From contig NZ_JAKNDA010000003.1 of NCBI RefSeq assembly GCF_023155095.1, forward strand, positions 62,001-126,000: 64,000 nucleotides of DNA, given 5' to 3'. This document shows positions 9,058 through 18,626 of the stretch, in pieces (positions within the stretch are counted from its first letter, which is position 1; each line of letters begins with the position of its first letter). Position numbers and translations under genes: made by a program. The notes beneath the pieces are model-generated. The model saw only the letters and a program-made list of their open reading frames with translations, did not search any database and was not told the origin of the DNA. The stretch comes from Idiomarina aminovorans. Its GTDB lineage: Bacteria > Pseudomonadota > Gammaproteobacteria > Enterobacterales > Alteromonadaceae.

Positions 9058-10170
9058 GTGGAAGTATACTTAGTCGGTGGCGCGGTGCGCGATAAACTCC
9101 TGCAATTGCCGGTACATGAACACGACTGGGTGGTGGTCGGTGCGCGCGCAGAAGAACTGCTGAAGCAAGGGTTTCAGCAAGTAGGCAAAGACTTTCCGGT
9201 ATTTCTGCACCCCAATACCCGTGAAGAATACGCACTGGCACGAACAGAGCGGAAATCCGGCAAAGGCCATACCAATTTTGATGTTTTTGCATCCCCAAAT
9301 GTGACACTGGAAGATGATCTCGCCCGCCGTGACCTCACCATTAACGCTATTGCAGAGAGCGAAAATGGAACCATCATTGACCCTTACCAGGGCGTAAAAG
9401 ATATTGAAGCGCGTAAACTGCGCCATGTGTCAGAGGCATTTATTGAAGACCCTTTGCGAGTATTAAGAGTTGCCCGCTTCGCGGCTCGCTTTGCGCATAT
9501 AGGTTTTACGGTTGCAACCGAGACACAGCAGCTGCTGCAGCATATGTCGGCCAGCGGAGAACTTAACCACTTAGTTCCTGAAAGAGTCTGGAAAGAATGG
9601 GAAAAGGCGTTATTAAGCGAAACACCCGCCGTATTCTTAGCGTTATTAAAAGATATTGATGCTCTGCCGCAGGTGTTACCCGGAGTCACGGCCAGTGATA
9701 CGCAATTGCACAGACTGCAGAAAATGTCTGACTTTTCGGAGTCCGCTCACTTGCGTTTTGCTTGTCTGTTTATAAAACAAGCAACACCTGAAAATGTAAA
9801 GCAATTCTGCCGGCGACTGGCTATTCCAAATCATTACCGGGACTGTGCTTTACTGGCCAGAAATAATGAAGATTTTATTACCGCTACCGAGCTTCCCGGT
9901 AAAGAAAGTCTAGCAGACATGCTCAAACAAATTGATTACTGGCGCCGCCCGGAGAAACTTGAGCAATTACTGCAGTTGCGGCAAGCCGAGTTTAACCAGT
10001 CTGAGCAACAACAAAACATTGCTCAGCAGCACCGTAAATTGCAATTCGCAGCAGAAAAAGCCGCAGCACTTAATACACAAACTTTGCAACAACAAGGTTT
10101 CACTGGCAAAGCACTGGGTAACGCCTTACACCAACAACGTGAAAAAATCTTAGCGCAAGCGCAGGACTAA
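9058..10170 (+). CDS. cca: CCA tRNA nucleotidyltransferase, lacking the HD motif
   Basis: The enzyme adds or repairs the CCA 3' end of tRNAs. The N-terminal polymerase core is clear: LVGGAVRD at 5-12, the metal-binding pair E21-x-D23 in [20 protein letters not shown] and [16 protein letters not shown]. It starts at a GTG with GAGG just upstream. At 370 residues it is about 40 shorter than E. coli Cca. Where E. coli carries the HD phosphohydrolase residues (RFATLCHDLGKG), this protein reads [14 protein letters not shown], so phosphatase and phosphodiesterase activities are probably absent. Its stop overlaps the convergent folK stop by 4 bases. Confidence 0.93.
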   Translation: MEVYLVGGAVRDKLLQLPVHEHDWVVVGARAEELLKQGFQQVGKDFPVFLHPNTREEYALARTERKSGKGHTNFDVFASPNVTLEDDLARRDLTINAIAESENGTIIDPYQGVKDIEARKLRHVSEAFIEDPLRVLRVARFAARFAHIGFTVATETQQLLQHMSASGELNHLVPERVWKEWEKALLSETPAVFLALLKDIDALPQVLPGVTASDTQLHRLQKMSDFSESAHLRFACLFIKQATPENVKQFCRRLAIPNHYRDCALLARNNEDFITATELPGKESLADMLKQIDYWRRPEKLEQLLQLRQAEFNQSEQQQNIAQQHRKLQFAAEKAAALNTQTLQQQGFTGKALGNALHQQREKILAQAQD

Positions 10171-10676
10171 TTGTCCAGCCAGCTGGTATCACTAATGGGT
10201 TCTAATTGCTGCGGCGCGTGTTTGTGCATTTCCTGATATTGCTGCCACAGCTGCTGATAGCTGACTTCTAATAACGGGTGCAGGCGATTTCCCGCAATTT
10301 CAGCTAACGGCCAGAGCACAAAGGCATTTTCAAGGATCTCACCGCGGGGTAATTGTGGTTGTTGTTCCCGTATCATGTCGTCATATAACAGCACATCAAT
10401 ATCTAATGTCCGTGGACTGTACTTGGCACTCCCCGGCACTCGCCCGTTTTGCTGTTCTATTCGCTTACACTCGGCTAACACCTCTGTAGCAGAGCGGTTG
10501 GTTTCAACTTCAACCACCAAATTGTAAAAATCACTGCCGGAAAACCCGACCGATACACTGCGAAATAGTCGCGAGCGCCGACACCAGCTAAAGCTGTCAG
10601 CAATAGCCTTTAAACCAGCCCGAATGTGTTTTTCACGATCCGTATTAGAGCCTATTCCGAGAAAAACTCTGGCCAC
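10167..10676 (-). CDS. folK: HPPK, 6-hydroxymethyl-dihydropterin pyrophosphokinase
   Basis: FolK transfers pyrophosphate from ATP to 6-hydroxymethyl-7,8-dihydropterin in folate synthesis. Signatures are [10 protein letters not shown] at the start, [22 protein letters not shown] with the metal-binding DID, and [20 protein letters not shown] place the start at the GTG at 10676, preceded by GAGGGAAGG, giving 169 residues. The frame continues to an ATG at 10715, but that would overlap folB by 29 bases and add residues not expected before VFLGIGSN. It follows folB with a 10-base gap, so the two form a folate operon. Confidence 0.9.
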   Translation of the reverse strand: MARVFLGIGSNTDREKHIRAGLKAIADSFSWCRRSRLFRSVSVGFSGSDFYNLVVEVETNRSATEVLAECKRIEQQNGRVPGSAKYSPRTLDIDVLLYDDMIREQQPQLPRGEILENAFVLWPLAEIAGNRLHPLLEVSYQQLWQQYQEMHKHAPQQLEPISDTSWLDN

Positions 10677-10686
10677 AAACCTTCCC

Positions 10687-11073
10687 TCATTCACCAAAAG
10701 GCGTGTCGAAAACACTTCGGCGAACGGTTACGGCAACGGTCTTTGCATTAGCCACAGCGCCTGGCTTAGCAACCCGCACTTCAACGTTCTGCACACCAAA
10801 CTCATTAACAATTAAAGTAGCGACACCCTCAGCGACGGTTTCAATTAACTGTCGTGGCTTTTCCTCAACCCAGGCCGAAACTCGTTCACTCACCAGCGCG
10901 TAATCCAGGGCGTCGTCAAGATCGTCCGTAGTTGCTGCGCGTTGATTGTCCCAGCTCATTTGAATATCCAGTACTAACGGCTGCTTTTTTTCTTGTTCCC
11001 AGTCATAGACCCCAATGATGGTATCGATAGTTAAACCTTCTATGCTAACGACATCAATATCCGCCTGTTCCAT
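10687..11073 (-). CDS. folB: Dihydroneopterin aldolase
   Basis: A 128-residue tunnel-fold enzyme that converts dihydroneopterin to 6-hydroxymethyl-dihydropterin, the substrate of FolK encoded next. Family marks: VSIEGLTIDTIIGVYDWEQEKKQPLVLDI at the N-terminus, YALVSERVSAWVEEKPRQLIETVAEGVA in the middle, and VRVAKPGAVANAKTVAVTVRR at the end. GGGGTAAC precedes the ATG. In the usual gammaproteobacterial order folB is divergent from plsY, as here. Confidence 0.93.
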   Translation of the reverse strand: MEQADIDVVSIEGLTIDTIIGVYDWEQEKKQPLVLDIQMSWDNQRAATTDDLDDALDYALVSERVSAWVEEKPRQLIETVAEGVATLIVNEFGVQNVEVRVAKPGAVANAKTVAVTVRRSVFDTPFGE

Positions 11074-11171
11074 TTATGTTACCCCGTGGTAATTACTCTA
11101 AAAACCGCTTATTCTATGAGCATGAAATTTTTAATCGCAGTCTACCTTAACCGACAAAGGATTCGTACCCC

Positions 11172-11762
11172 ATGACAGCGCTTACTTTACTGATGATACT
11201 TTCAGCCTACCTGCTGGGCTCTATCAGTAGCGCAGTCGTTATCTGTCGGCTTTTTGGGCTTTCCGACCCACGTAAAGAAGGTTCCGGCAACCCGGGAACA
11301 ACCAATGTTTATCGGGTTGGTGGCAAAATCCCGGCACTGCTCACATTATTTTTTGATGTTTTAAAAGGTATGATTCCGGTATGGGGCTCTTACTTCTTAG
11401 GCATAGAGCCGTTTTTTCTGGGGTTAATTGCTGTTGCGGCCTGCTTAGGACACATTTTTCCGCTTTACTTTCATTTTCGTGGCGGCAAAGCGGTTGCCAC
11501 AGCTTTAGGTGCTATGTTCCCGGTTGCCTGGCAGATGGCCTTGCTGCTTATCGTCACCTGGCTATTGGTCTTTCGCATCAGCCGGGTATCTTCTTTAGCA
11601 GCATTGGTAACCGTTTGTCTGGCACCCTTTTATACCTATTGGATAAAACCTCAATACACAGTACCCGTTATTATGATTTCACTCTTAATACTGTGGCGTC
11701 ATCAAGCCAATATTTTACGGTTGTCATCCGGTGAAGAAAAAGCCTTTAAACGTCGGCGGTAA
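11172..11762 (+). CDS. plsY: Glycerol-3-phosphate acyltransferase PlsY
   Basis: An integral membrane enzyme of 196 residues that acylates glycerol-3-phosphate using acyl-phosphate, the first step of phospholipid synthesis. The motifs [16 protein letters not shown] and [18 protein letters not shown] are diagnostic, and about five hydrophobic segments are visible. The ATG is preceded by AAAGGA at slightly long spacing. Its 3' end overlaps the convergent tsaD gene by 17 bases. Confidence 0.95.
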   Translation: MTALTLLMILSAYLLGSISSAVVICRLFGLSDPRKEGSGNPGTTNVYRVGGKIPALLTLFFDVLKGMIPVWGSYFLGIEPFFLGLIAVAACLGHIFPLYFHFRGGKAVATALGAMFPVAWQMALLLIVTWLLVFRISRVSSLAALVTVCLAPFYTYWIKPQYTVPVIMISLLILWRHQANILRLSSGEEKAFKRRR

Positions 11763-12780
11763 TCTCTGCCATTGGCTTTAAGTCAGTCATTGGCCACCTT
11801 GGGTGGGTTTTTACTGCCAGTGATTCACGCTCTCCGGCTTCTAAACGCAGCGCTCCTGCCAGAGCTATCATTGCGCCATTGTCGGTGCAGAACTCTGTCC
11901 TTGGGTAAAACACCTGACCATTTTGTTGTTGTAATAACGCTTCCAGTTTGACGCGCAAATGTTTGTTGGCACTGACACCGCCGGCAACCACTAAGCGCTT
12001 ATAGCCGGTTTCCTTCAACGCCCGGCGACATTTAATCACCAAAGTGTCTGCCACTGCATCTTCGAAGGCACGGGCGATATCCGCTAAAGTCTGTTCATCT
12101 TTGTCTTTTGCGGCCAGTGTATTGGCGGCAAAGGTTTTAAGTCCGCTGAAGGAAAAGTTAAGTCCCGGCCGGTCTGTCATTGGTCGCGGGAAAGTAAAGC
12201 GATCACTGTTACCCTGCCCGGCTAATGCTGCTAATCGCGGTCCGCCCGGATAATCCAGTCCCATCAGCTTAGCAGTCTTATCAAAAGCCTCGCCGGCAGC
12301 GTCGTCAACCGATTCTCCCAGTAACTTATAATCCCCAATGCCTTTCACTTGCACCAATTGGGTATGACCGCCCGAAACCAGTAAAGCCACAAAAGGAAAC
12401 TCGGGCTGATTCTCTTCCAGCATGGGTGCCAGCAAATGACCTTCCATATGATGCACCCCCACGGTCGGCAAGTTCCAGCCAAAAGCCAGGCTGCGCCCAA
12501 TACACGAACCGACCAACAAAGCGCCGATCAACCCCGGCCCTTTAGTGTAAGCAACACCATCCAGCTGCTGATGAGTCATTCCTGCTTCTTTCAGCGCGGC
12601 CTTAATAAGCGGCAAGGTTTTACGCACGTGATCGCGGGAAGCAAGCTCCGGCACGACACCACCGTAGTCAGCGTGCAATTTAACCTGCGAATAGAGCTGG
12701 TGTGCCAGTAATCCTTTTTCGGTGTCGTAAACCGCAACTCCCGTTTCATCACAAGAGGTTTCAATACCCAGTACGCGCAT
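11746..12780 (-). CDS. tsaD: tRNA N6-threonylcarbamoyladenosine synthase subunit TsaD
   Basis: TsaD transfers the threonylcarbamoyl group to A37 of ANN-decoding tRNAs, working with TsaB and TsaE. The protein opens with [19 protein letters not shown], contains the metal-binding histidines in [15 protein letters not shown], and ends with the [13 protein letters not shown] region. I choose the ATG at 12780 because homologues begin right at MRVLGIETS. An ATG four codons upstream (12792) is possible. 344 residues is normal. Its 3' end overlaps plsY. Confidence 0.95.
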   Translation of the reverse strand: MRVLGIETSCDETGVAVYDTEKGLLAHQLYSQVKLHADYGGVVPELASRDHVRKTLPLIKAALKEAGMTHQQLDGVAYTKGPGLIGALLVGSCIGRSLAFGWNLPTVGVHHMEGHLLAPMLEENQPEFPFVALLVSGGHTQLVQVKGIGDYKLLGESVDDAAGEAFDKTAKLMGLDYPGGPRLAALAGQGNSDRFTFPRPMTDRPGLNFSFSGLKTFAANTLAAKDKDEQTLADIARAFEDAVADTLVIKCRRALKETGYKRLVVAGGVSANKHLRVKLEALLQQQNGQVFYPRTEFCTDNGAMIALAGALRLEAGERESLAVKTHPRWPMTDLKPMAEITADV

Positions 12781-12906
12781 AATGCTAACCATTTTTATTC
12801 TTTAACGATAATTAGTGGCATTTTACCTGATTTTTAGCCGCGTGACTCGCCTTACTGCCAAAGTTATGCCACTTTAGATAAACATAAAAACAACAAGGGC
12901 TTTAGT

Positions 12907-14463
12907 ATGAGACAACTTATTGCATTGCTGTTTATTCTGACCTTATCGGCTTGTCAGACAGCACCGGAACATCAAACAACATTCGCCTGGCAGTATGCCT
13001 CTGTCACTGAACTTCAACAGGCGATGACTGACGGCGATCTTAGTGCCGAACAGCTTACCCAGTATTATTTACAGCGTATCCATGCCCACAATAAACAAGG
13101 AGCCAAGTTGCGGGCGGTAAATAACCTAAGCGAAAACGCATTGGCTGACGCTAAACGGCTCGACAGAGAGCGCCAGCAGGGTAAGATCCGCGGACCATTG
13201 CACGGTATCCCGGTTCTTCTGAAAGACAACATTGATACTGCAGATGGCATGCCAAATACCGGCGGCTCGTTACTATTTGCGGAAAATTATCCGCAAGCTG
13301 ATGCGTTTTTTGTACAACAATTGCGTGACGCCGGTGCCATTATTCTCGGTAAAGCCAATTTGAGTGAATGGGCTAACTTTCGTTCAACGCGTTCCAGTTC
13401 AGGCTGGAGCGCCATTGGCGGACAGGCCGTAAACCCTTACGACCGCACCCGTTCAACTTGTGGATCTAGTGCAGGCTCTGCCGCCGCCGTTGCTGCTGAT
13501 TTCATCACATTAGCCGTGGGCACCGAGACTGACGGTTCGCTAATCTGCCCTGCGGCGGTTAATGGTATTGTGACCATAAAACCTACCCTGGGTCTTGTTA
13601 GTCGTGATGGCATTATCCCAATCTCGCACAGTCAGGATACCGCAGGTCCAATGGCACGTAGCGTAACGGGAGCTGCGTTACTGTTAGACGCCATGAAAGC
13701 TCAGGATATTGAAGACTCCGCCGGTTACCCCACTGAAACAACCTTCGCTTCGCATTTAAAAGCCGATGGTCTAAACGGAAAGCGCATTGGTGTCGTCCGC
13801 AATTTGATGGGTTACAACGATTTATTAGATGAGCAATTTGAGCAACAGATCAGTATTCTGGACGCTCAGGGCGCTGAGGTCGTCGATGTTGAAATGTCGA
13901 CCTATGGTCACTACGGCAGCGATGAATTTACCGTCCTTTTATACGAATTCAAGCAGGATATGGCCGATTATCTCAAGAGCGCCAACCTTCCCTACAAAAA
14001 CCTGGAAGACCTGATAGCCGGAAACAACAAACTCTCTGAGCAAGAGTTGTCACTATTTGGTCAGGAGCTTTTTGAAATGGCCAACGCTCAGAATGACAAA
14101 GAAGCTTATCAACAGGCCCTGGCTAACAGCAAAAGACTGGCGGGAAAAGAAGGCATAGACGCTATGCTCAGCGAAAATAACATTGATGTGCTGATAGCTC
14201 CAACAACAAGCCCTGCCTGGAAAATTGACCCTGTACTTGGTGATAACTATTCAGGCTCAGCCAGCTCACCAGCGGCGGTGGCCGGCTACCCGCACATAAC
14301 GGTACCTATGGGTTATATTCAAATAGGCAGTGAACCCGCCTTACCCGTTGGACTCAGCTTTTTCGGTACGGCTCGTTCTGAAGCAGAGCTGATAGAAGCC
14401 GCGTTCGCTTATGAGCAGGCAACGAAACACCGTAAACCACCTAATCTGGTTGTAACTGACTAA
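12907..14463 (+). CDS. Amidase-signature lipoprotein
   Basis: A 518-residue protein with a lipoprotein signal (MRQLIALLFILTLSACQ, lipobox LSAC, acylated Cys at 16) followed by a full amidase-signature domain. The Ser-cisSer-Lys triad is visible: the lysine in IPVLLKDNIDT, the cis serine in STCGSSAGSAAA, and the nucleophile region in GTETDGSLICPA. Such exported amidases hydrolyse amides or peptides at the cell surface or periplasm, but the substrate is unknown. It appears monocistronic. Its 3' end overlaps the convergent PhoD-like gene by 23 bases. Confidence 0.87.
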   Translation: MRQLIALLFILTLSACQTAPEHQTTFAWQYASVTELQQAMTDGDLSAEQLTQYYLQRIHAHNKQGAKLRAVNNLSENALADAKRLDRERQQGKIRGPLHGIPVLLKDNIDTADGMPNTGGSLLFAENYPQADAFFVQQLRDAGAIILGKANLSEWANFRSTRSSSGWSAIGGQAVNPYDRTRSTCGSSAGSAAAVAADFITLAVGTETDGSLICPAAVNGIVTIKPTLGLVSRDGIIPISHSQDTAGPMARSVTGAALLLDAMKAQDIEDSAGYPTETTFASHLKADGLNGKRIGVVRNLMGYNDLLDEQFEQQISILDAQGAEVVDVEMSTYGHYGSDEFTVLLYEFKQDMADYLKSANLPYKNLEDLIAGNNKLSEQELSLFGQELFEMANAQNDKEAYQQALANSKRLAGKEGIDAMLSENNIDVLIAPTTSPAWKIDPVLGDNYSGSASSPAAVAGYPHITVPMGYIQIGSEPALPVGLSFFGTARSEAELIEAAFAYEQATKHRKPPNLVVTD

Positions 14464-15481
14464 GGCTAAGACGACGACTATCGAGCGGCCGGCCATCGAC
14501 ATCTCTGAGTGTCAAAACTAACTCCGGCTGCTCTTTCCACACTACCTCAATCTGGCCGTATCGGCTTTCAGCAAAGGCTTCTCCGTCACGGTAACTTGAC
14601 GGGTAAGGTGTATCCCCGCCCAGATTGATGGTACCCGGCGTTACCTGCCATAGTGGGTAGGGAAGGAATTCATCAGACGTTGCAAATTCACCAAAAAACC
14701 GATCGCCACTAGCTAACAGTAAACCTGAAGGTTTCAGCTCAGCTAACAGTTCTTTTAAGCGTTTTTGTTCCCGTTTATAAAGTGCCCAGCTGTCATAACC
14801 ATTTGCCGGTGCCAATACCGGCGTTGCACTCATAATGATGCGCACCTCAGCGGGCTTTTGTAATTGCTCAGCCAACCATTGCCATTGAGCATCACCGAGT
14901 AAGTCACCGGTATTATTGGGTTGGTAAGGGCCTAAATCCGCATTAAACCTACGCGTTTGGCGCTCTATCCAGCCCACGCTGCTGAGTGAGTCCCGATTCC
15001 AGCGGCCATCTAACACAATAACCTGTACCCGCTGGGGTTCATTGCCGAAAATAACGCTTTTAGCAATGCCATGTTTCTGGAACAGTCGTTCCGACGTTGC
15101 CGGCTCTCGCCAGAAGGTCAGAAAGTGGTTACGAACGGCGAAGCGATTAGGGTTGTTCTTCCCACTGTTGCCATCCAGGCTGTAATCATTAAGGTTCCAG
15201 ACGGACATGACGGCAGAGTTTCGACGTAAAACTCTGGGGCCCCGATAACGGTTGAACACCTCGTAGGCATCCAGTAAGTCATCCATATCATCCGCGTTGA
15301 CATCGACAGTATCACCGAGAAACACAAATACCTCAGGTTGGGCGTGATTAATCGCATCCCACACATCCTGCCGGCTACTATGGTCAATGCAACACCCAAA
15401 CGCCACCCGTGTGGTTTGCTGTGCTGACACACCGCAGGCAACCATCAGTAACAAAAACAGCCAAGCGCTCCGTATAAGCAT
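14441..15481 (-). CDS. PhoD-like exported metallophosphatase
   Basis: A 346-residue protein with a signal peptide (MLIRSAWLFLLLMVACGVSA, likely cleaved before QQTT). Metal-binding motifs resemble the PhoD alkaline phosphatase family: FGCCIDH near the mature start, FVFLGDTVDVNADDMDD near residues 55-70, and IIMSATPVLAP with LLASGDRFFGEF later. A phosphodiesterase or phosphatase role in the periplasm is inferred. No twin-arginine motif is seen, unlike classical PhoD. The start codon overlaps the pilT stop as TAATG, so translation is probably coupled to pilT, an unusual pairing. Confidence 0.78.
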   Translation of the reverse strand: MLIRSAWLFLLLMVACGVSAQQTTRVAFGCCIDHSSRQDVWDAINHAQPEVFVFLGDTVDVNADDMDDLLDAYEVFNRYRGPRVLRRNSAVMSVWNLNDYSLDGNSGKNNPNRFAVRNHFLTFWREPATSERLFQKHGIAKSVIFGNEPQRVQVIVLDGRWNRDSLSSVGWIERQTRRFNADLGPYQPNNTGDLLGDAQWQWLAEQLQKPAEVRIIMSATPVLAPANGYDSWALYKREQKRLKELLAELKPSGLLLASGDRFFGEFATSDEFLPYPLWQVTPGTINLGGDTPYPSSYRDGEAFAESRYGQIEVVWKEQPELVLTLRDVDGRPLDSRRLSLSQLQPD

Positions 15482-16515
15482 TAGAAATCCTCTTTATTGA
15501 CCGCGCAATGTTGAGCTTCTTCTGCCTCTATATCGCCACGACCAACCAATTTCTTGAGTGCCTGATCGAGGGTTTGCATTCCCCGCTCTGACCCGGTCTG
15601 GATAGATGAATACATCTGCGCTACTTTATCTTCACGAATGAGGTTTTTGATTGCCGGAGAGGACAACATAATTTCATGCGCGGCGACTCGCCCGCCGCCA
15701 ACGCGTTTCAGCAAGCTTTGCGAAATAACGGCACGTAAAGACTCCGACAACATGGAGCGAATCATGGGTTTATCGTCCCCCGGGAAGACATCGATAATGC
15801 GATCAATGGTTTTAGGCGCTGAGGTTGTATGTAACGTGCCTAACACCAAATGTCCGGTTTCAGCAGCGGTCATGGCTAAACGAATAGTTTCTAAATCCCG
15901 CATTTCCCCGACCAGAATGACATCGGGATCTTCGCGCAAAGCTGAACGAAGCGCCGCACCAAAGCTGCGCGTATCGCGATGCACTTCACGCTGGCTGACC
16001 AGACTTTTCTGGTTGTCGTGCACAAACTCAATGGGGTCTTCAATCGTCAAAATATGCAGCGAGCGGGTCTGATTTAAATAGTTCACCATTGCCGCCAAGG
16101 TCGTTGATTTACCCGAACCGGTCGGACCGGTCACCAGTACCAGTCCACGATTCGCGCTGACAATGTCTTTAAATATCGCCGGAGCATCCAGTTGCTCTAA
16201 GGTTGTTACCTCCGCAGGGATCATACGAAATGCCGCGGCAATGCCCTTGCGCTGCGTAAAAACATTGGCACGAAAGCGCGCGACGCCTTCAATTTCGAAA
16301 GAAAAGTCGCACTCAAACTTTTCTTCAAACTCCTGCCACTGACTTTTCGTCATAACTTCGGCTAGCATATCCTTTAACTCATCCGGCTTATGTTCCGGTT
16401 GATTTAGCGGACGAATGTCCCCATCCACTCTAATCATGGGTACACTGCCGGAAGACAAATGTAAATCTGAGGCATTTTGTTTCACACTAAAGGCCAGTAA
16501 TTCGTTAACATTCAT
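15481..16515 (-). CDS. pilT: Type IV pilus retraction ATPase PilT
   Basis: A 344-residue hexameric ATPase that disassembles type IV pili for retraction and twitching. All PilT hallmarks are present: GPTGSGKST (Walker A, near 130), LREDPDVILVGEMRD (Walker B), GHLVLGTLHTTSA (His box), and PAIKNLIREDK, the variant of the AIRNLIRE motif that marks PilT. It is divergent from yggS with 24 bases between starts, the standard arrangement in Gammaproteobacteria. A pilU paralogue is not in the window. Confidence 0.94.
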   Translation of the reverse strand: MNVNELLAFSVKQNASDLHLSSGSVPMIRVDGDIRPLNQPEHKPDELKDMLAEVMTKSQWQEFEEKFECDFSFEIEGVARFRANVFTQRKGIAAAFRMIPAEVTTLEQLDAPAIFKDIVSANRGLVLVTGPTGSGKSTTLAAMVNYLNQTRSLHILTIEDPIEFVHDNQKSLVSQREVHRDTRSFGAALRSALREDPDVILVGEMRDLETIRLAMTAAETGHLVLGTLHTTSAPKTIDRIIDVFPGDDKPMIRSMLSESLRAVISQSLLKRVGGGRVAAHEIMLSSPAIKNLIREDKVAQMYSSIQTGSERGMQTLDQALKKLVGRGDIEAEEAQHCAVNKEDF

Positions 16516-16539
16516 ATTTCTTATCCCTGAATCAGTGAG

Positions 16540-17262
16540 ATGACGCTAGCAATGACAACTAAGGTATCAGAAAAGATAACAAATAATCTTGCTGAAGTAC
16601 GTCAGCAATTGCAGATTTTAGCCGAACAGTCACCACAGGAGCAGTCAGTACAGTTGCTTGCCGTGAGCAAAAAGCATTCTTTAGAGGCCATAAAGGTCGC
16701 TATTGCTGCCGGACAGATGCATTTTGGCGAAAACTATGTTCAGGAGGCCGTCGATAAAATAAATCAGCTTAAAGACCAAATAACTGAGCCGGTTCAGTGG
16801 CATTTTATTGGCCCGGTTCAGTCCAACAAAACCAAGGATATCGCTCAGCATTTTAATTGGGTACAAAGCGTCGAGCGGGAAAAAGTTGCACGCCGTTTAA
16901 ACGAACAACGCCCCGACAACCTCGAACAACTCAACGTGTTGTTGCAGGTGAACATTGATGACGACGACAACAAGTCCGGCTTAGAGCCAGAGCAGGTCAA
17001 CGCGTTGGCGGATTATGTTATGAGCTGTCCTAAGCTAAAATTACGCGGCCTTATGACCATTCTTAAAGCCGATACAACACAGCAGCAACGCCAGCAAAGC
17101 TTTGAACGTATGTTTGCTCTTTACCAGCAGCTTCAGCAAATTTATGGTGAACAGATTGATACCTTATCCATGGGCATGTCGGCTGATATGCGACAAGCGG
17201 TGCGTGAGGGTGCTAACATGGTACGTATTGGAACAGCAATTTTTGGAGAACGGGAGTCCTAA
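16540..17262 (+). CDS. yggS: PLP homeostasis protein YggS
   Basis: A 240-residue single-domain PLP-binding TIM-barrel protein that affects vitamin B6 and amino-acid pools. Signatures: LLAVSKKHSLEAIKVAI with the PLP lysine, HFGENYVQEAVDKI, WHFIGPVQSNKTKDIA, LSMGMSADMRQAVREGANMVRIGTAIFG. The start could be the ATG at 16540 or that at 16552; neither has a strong Shine-Dalgarno. The stop overlaps the proC start (TAATG). Conserved head of a yggS-proC-yggT operon. Confidence 0.93.
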   Translation: MTLAMTTKVSEKITNNLAEVRQQLQILAEQSPQEQSVQLLAVSKKHSLEAIKVAIAAGQMHFGENYVQEAVDKINQLKDQITEPVQWHFIGPVQSNKTKDIAQHFNWVQSVEREKVARRLNEQRPDNLEQLNVLLQVNIDDDDNKSGLEPEQVNALADYVMSCPKLKLRGLMTILKADTTQQQRQQSFERMFALYQQLQQIYGEQIDTLSMGMSADMRQAVREGANMVRIGTAIFGERES

Positions 17263-18086
17263 TGAACGACATTCGCAATATTGCCTTTATCGGCGCCGGT
17301 AACATGACACAAAGTATTGTCGGTGGTATGTGCAAAAGCGGTTACCCTGCTGACAAAGTTTGGGTGAGTAACCCCAGCGATGCCAAATTAGAGAAAATGA
17401 AGTCCGAACTGGGTGTCAATACCAGTAATGACAACCTGGAAGTGGTCAACAACGCGGATGCTATCGTGCTGTCCGTCAAACCTCAGTTAATGGCGGAAGT
17501 TTGCGCTCACTTACGTGAAAACGTTCACAATTTGACGGACAAGCTCATTATCACCATTGCAGCCGGTATTCGTATTGCTAAGTACCGCGAATACTTAGGT
17601 GAAAACATCCGTATTATTCGGGTTATGCCCAATACACCGTCACTGGTTGGTCAGGGTATGTCGGGGTTAGTCACGGACAACTCCGTGGACGATGCCGATA
17701 AAAACTTTGTCACCGAAGCCTTTAATGGTGTCGGCGAGACACTTTGGGTCAGTGATGAAGATCAGCTTGATATCCTTGGCGCTGTGGCAGGCAGTGGTCC
17801 GGCCTACTTTTTTGAGTTTATGGACAGTCTGGCTAAGGCCGCAACCGAGCTTGGATTTGATGCCGAAAAGGCTCGCGCCATGGTTCAGCAGACCTGTTTA
17901 GGCGCTGCACAAATGGCCAAAGAAAGTGAACTGTCGCTGGAAAATCTGCGCAAGCAGGTCACCAGTAAAGGCGGCTCAACCGCTAAAGGTGTTGAAGCGT
18001 ATCAGGATTCAGATTTACACGGTATTTCGGAAAAAGCTGTGAAAGCGGCGGTCAACCGTAATCAGGAAATGGCGAAACTCTTTTAG
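17262..18086 (+). CDS. proC: Pyrroline-5-carboxylate reductase
   Basis: ProC reduces P5C to proline, the last biosynthetic step. The 274-residue protein has the Rossmann motif IAFIGAGNMTQSIVGGM at the N-terminus, VKPQLMAEV, and the C-terminal signature QTCLGAAQMAKE...LRKQVTSKGGSTAKGVEAY. Translation is coupled to yggS through a 1-base overlap, and yggT follows 8 bases later. The other proline biosynthetic genes, proB and proA, are about 12 kb downstream. Confidence 0.95.
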   Translation: MNDIRNIAFIGAGNMTQSIVGGMCKSGYPADKVWVSNPSDAKLEKMKSELGVNTSNDNLEVVNNADAIVLSVKPQLMAEVCAHLRENVHNLTDKLIITIAAGIRIAKYREYLGENIRIIRVMPNTPSLVGQGMSGLVTDNSVDDADKNFVTEAFNGVGETLWVSDEDQLDILGAVAGSGPAYFFEFMDSLAKAATELGFDAEKARAMVQQTCLGAAQMAKESELSLENLRKQVTSKGGSTAKGVEAYQDSDLHGISEKAVKAAVNRNQEMAKLF

Positions 18087-18094
18087 GAGTCACT

Positions 18095-18604
18095 ATGAAT
18101 AACGCCCTTACATTTTTGGTTGCAACTGTCATTGATCTGTATTTGATCATTGTATTGTTACGACTATGGATGCAGTTAACTCAGGCTGATTTCTACAATC
18201 CGGTCAGTCAGTTTGTTTATAAAGCAACACAACCCATTGTTGGCCCGCTGCGCAGCTTTATGCCAATGATGGGTAAGCTGGATACCGCCAGCTTACTGCT
18301 CGCGCTCATCTTAGGAATGCTTAAAGTAGCTGCTTTAGTCTGGTTGAATAACATCGCCGTTGGCCCGGGCATACTGACGGCCATTAGCAGCTTACTGTCG
18401 ATGCTATTCTGGGTGCTCATTATTCGCGCCATACTCAGCTGGTTCTCACAGGGCTACAACCCAATAGAGGCTATGTTGCATCAAATTACAGACCCGTTAT
18501 TGGCACCTGTCCGTAAAGTCATACCGCCCATTGGGGGTCTGGATTTATCCGTTCTGGTTGTCATTATCGCACTGCAATTTTTGCGTATATTAATTGGCGT
18601 TTAA
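18095..18604 (+). CDS. yggT: YggT family membrane protein
   Basis: A 169-residue protein with two repeats of the YGGT unit. Each has a hydrophobic helix pair around an amphipathic stretch: RLWMQLTQADFYNPVSQFVYKATQPIVGPLRSFMP in the first, and RAILSWFSQGYNPIEAMLHQITDPLLAPVRKVIPP in the second. The molecular function is not settled in general. Position after proC and an AGGAGTCACT ribosome site just before the ATG support co-transcription. Confidence 0.9.
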   Translation: MNNALTFLVATVIDLYLIIVLLRLWMQLTQADFYNPVSQFVYKATQPIVGPLRSFMPMMGKLDTASLLLALILGMLKVAALVWLNNIAVGPGILTAISSLLSMLFWVLIIRAILSWFSQGYNPIEAMLHQITDPLLAPVRKVIPPIGGLDLSVLVVIIALQFLRILIGV

Positions 18605-18626
18605 AACGACTGGTGGAGGAAAAGCC

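Noticed and set aside
15638-16072. Plus-strand open frame of 144 codons
   Set aside because: Antisense to pilT within its conserved ATPase core.
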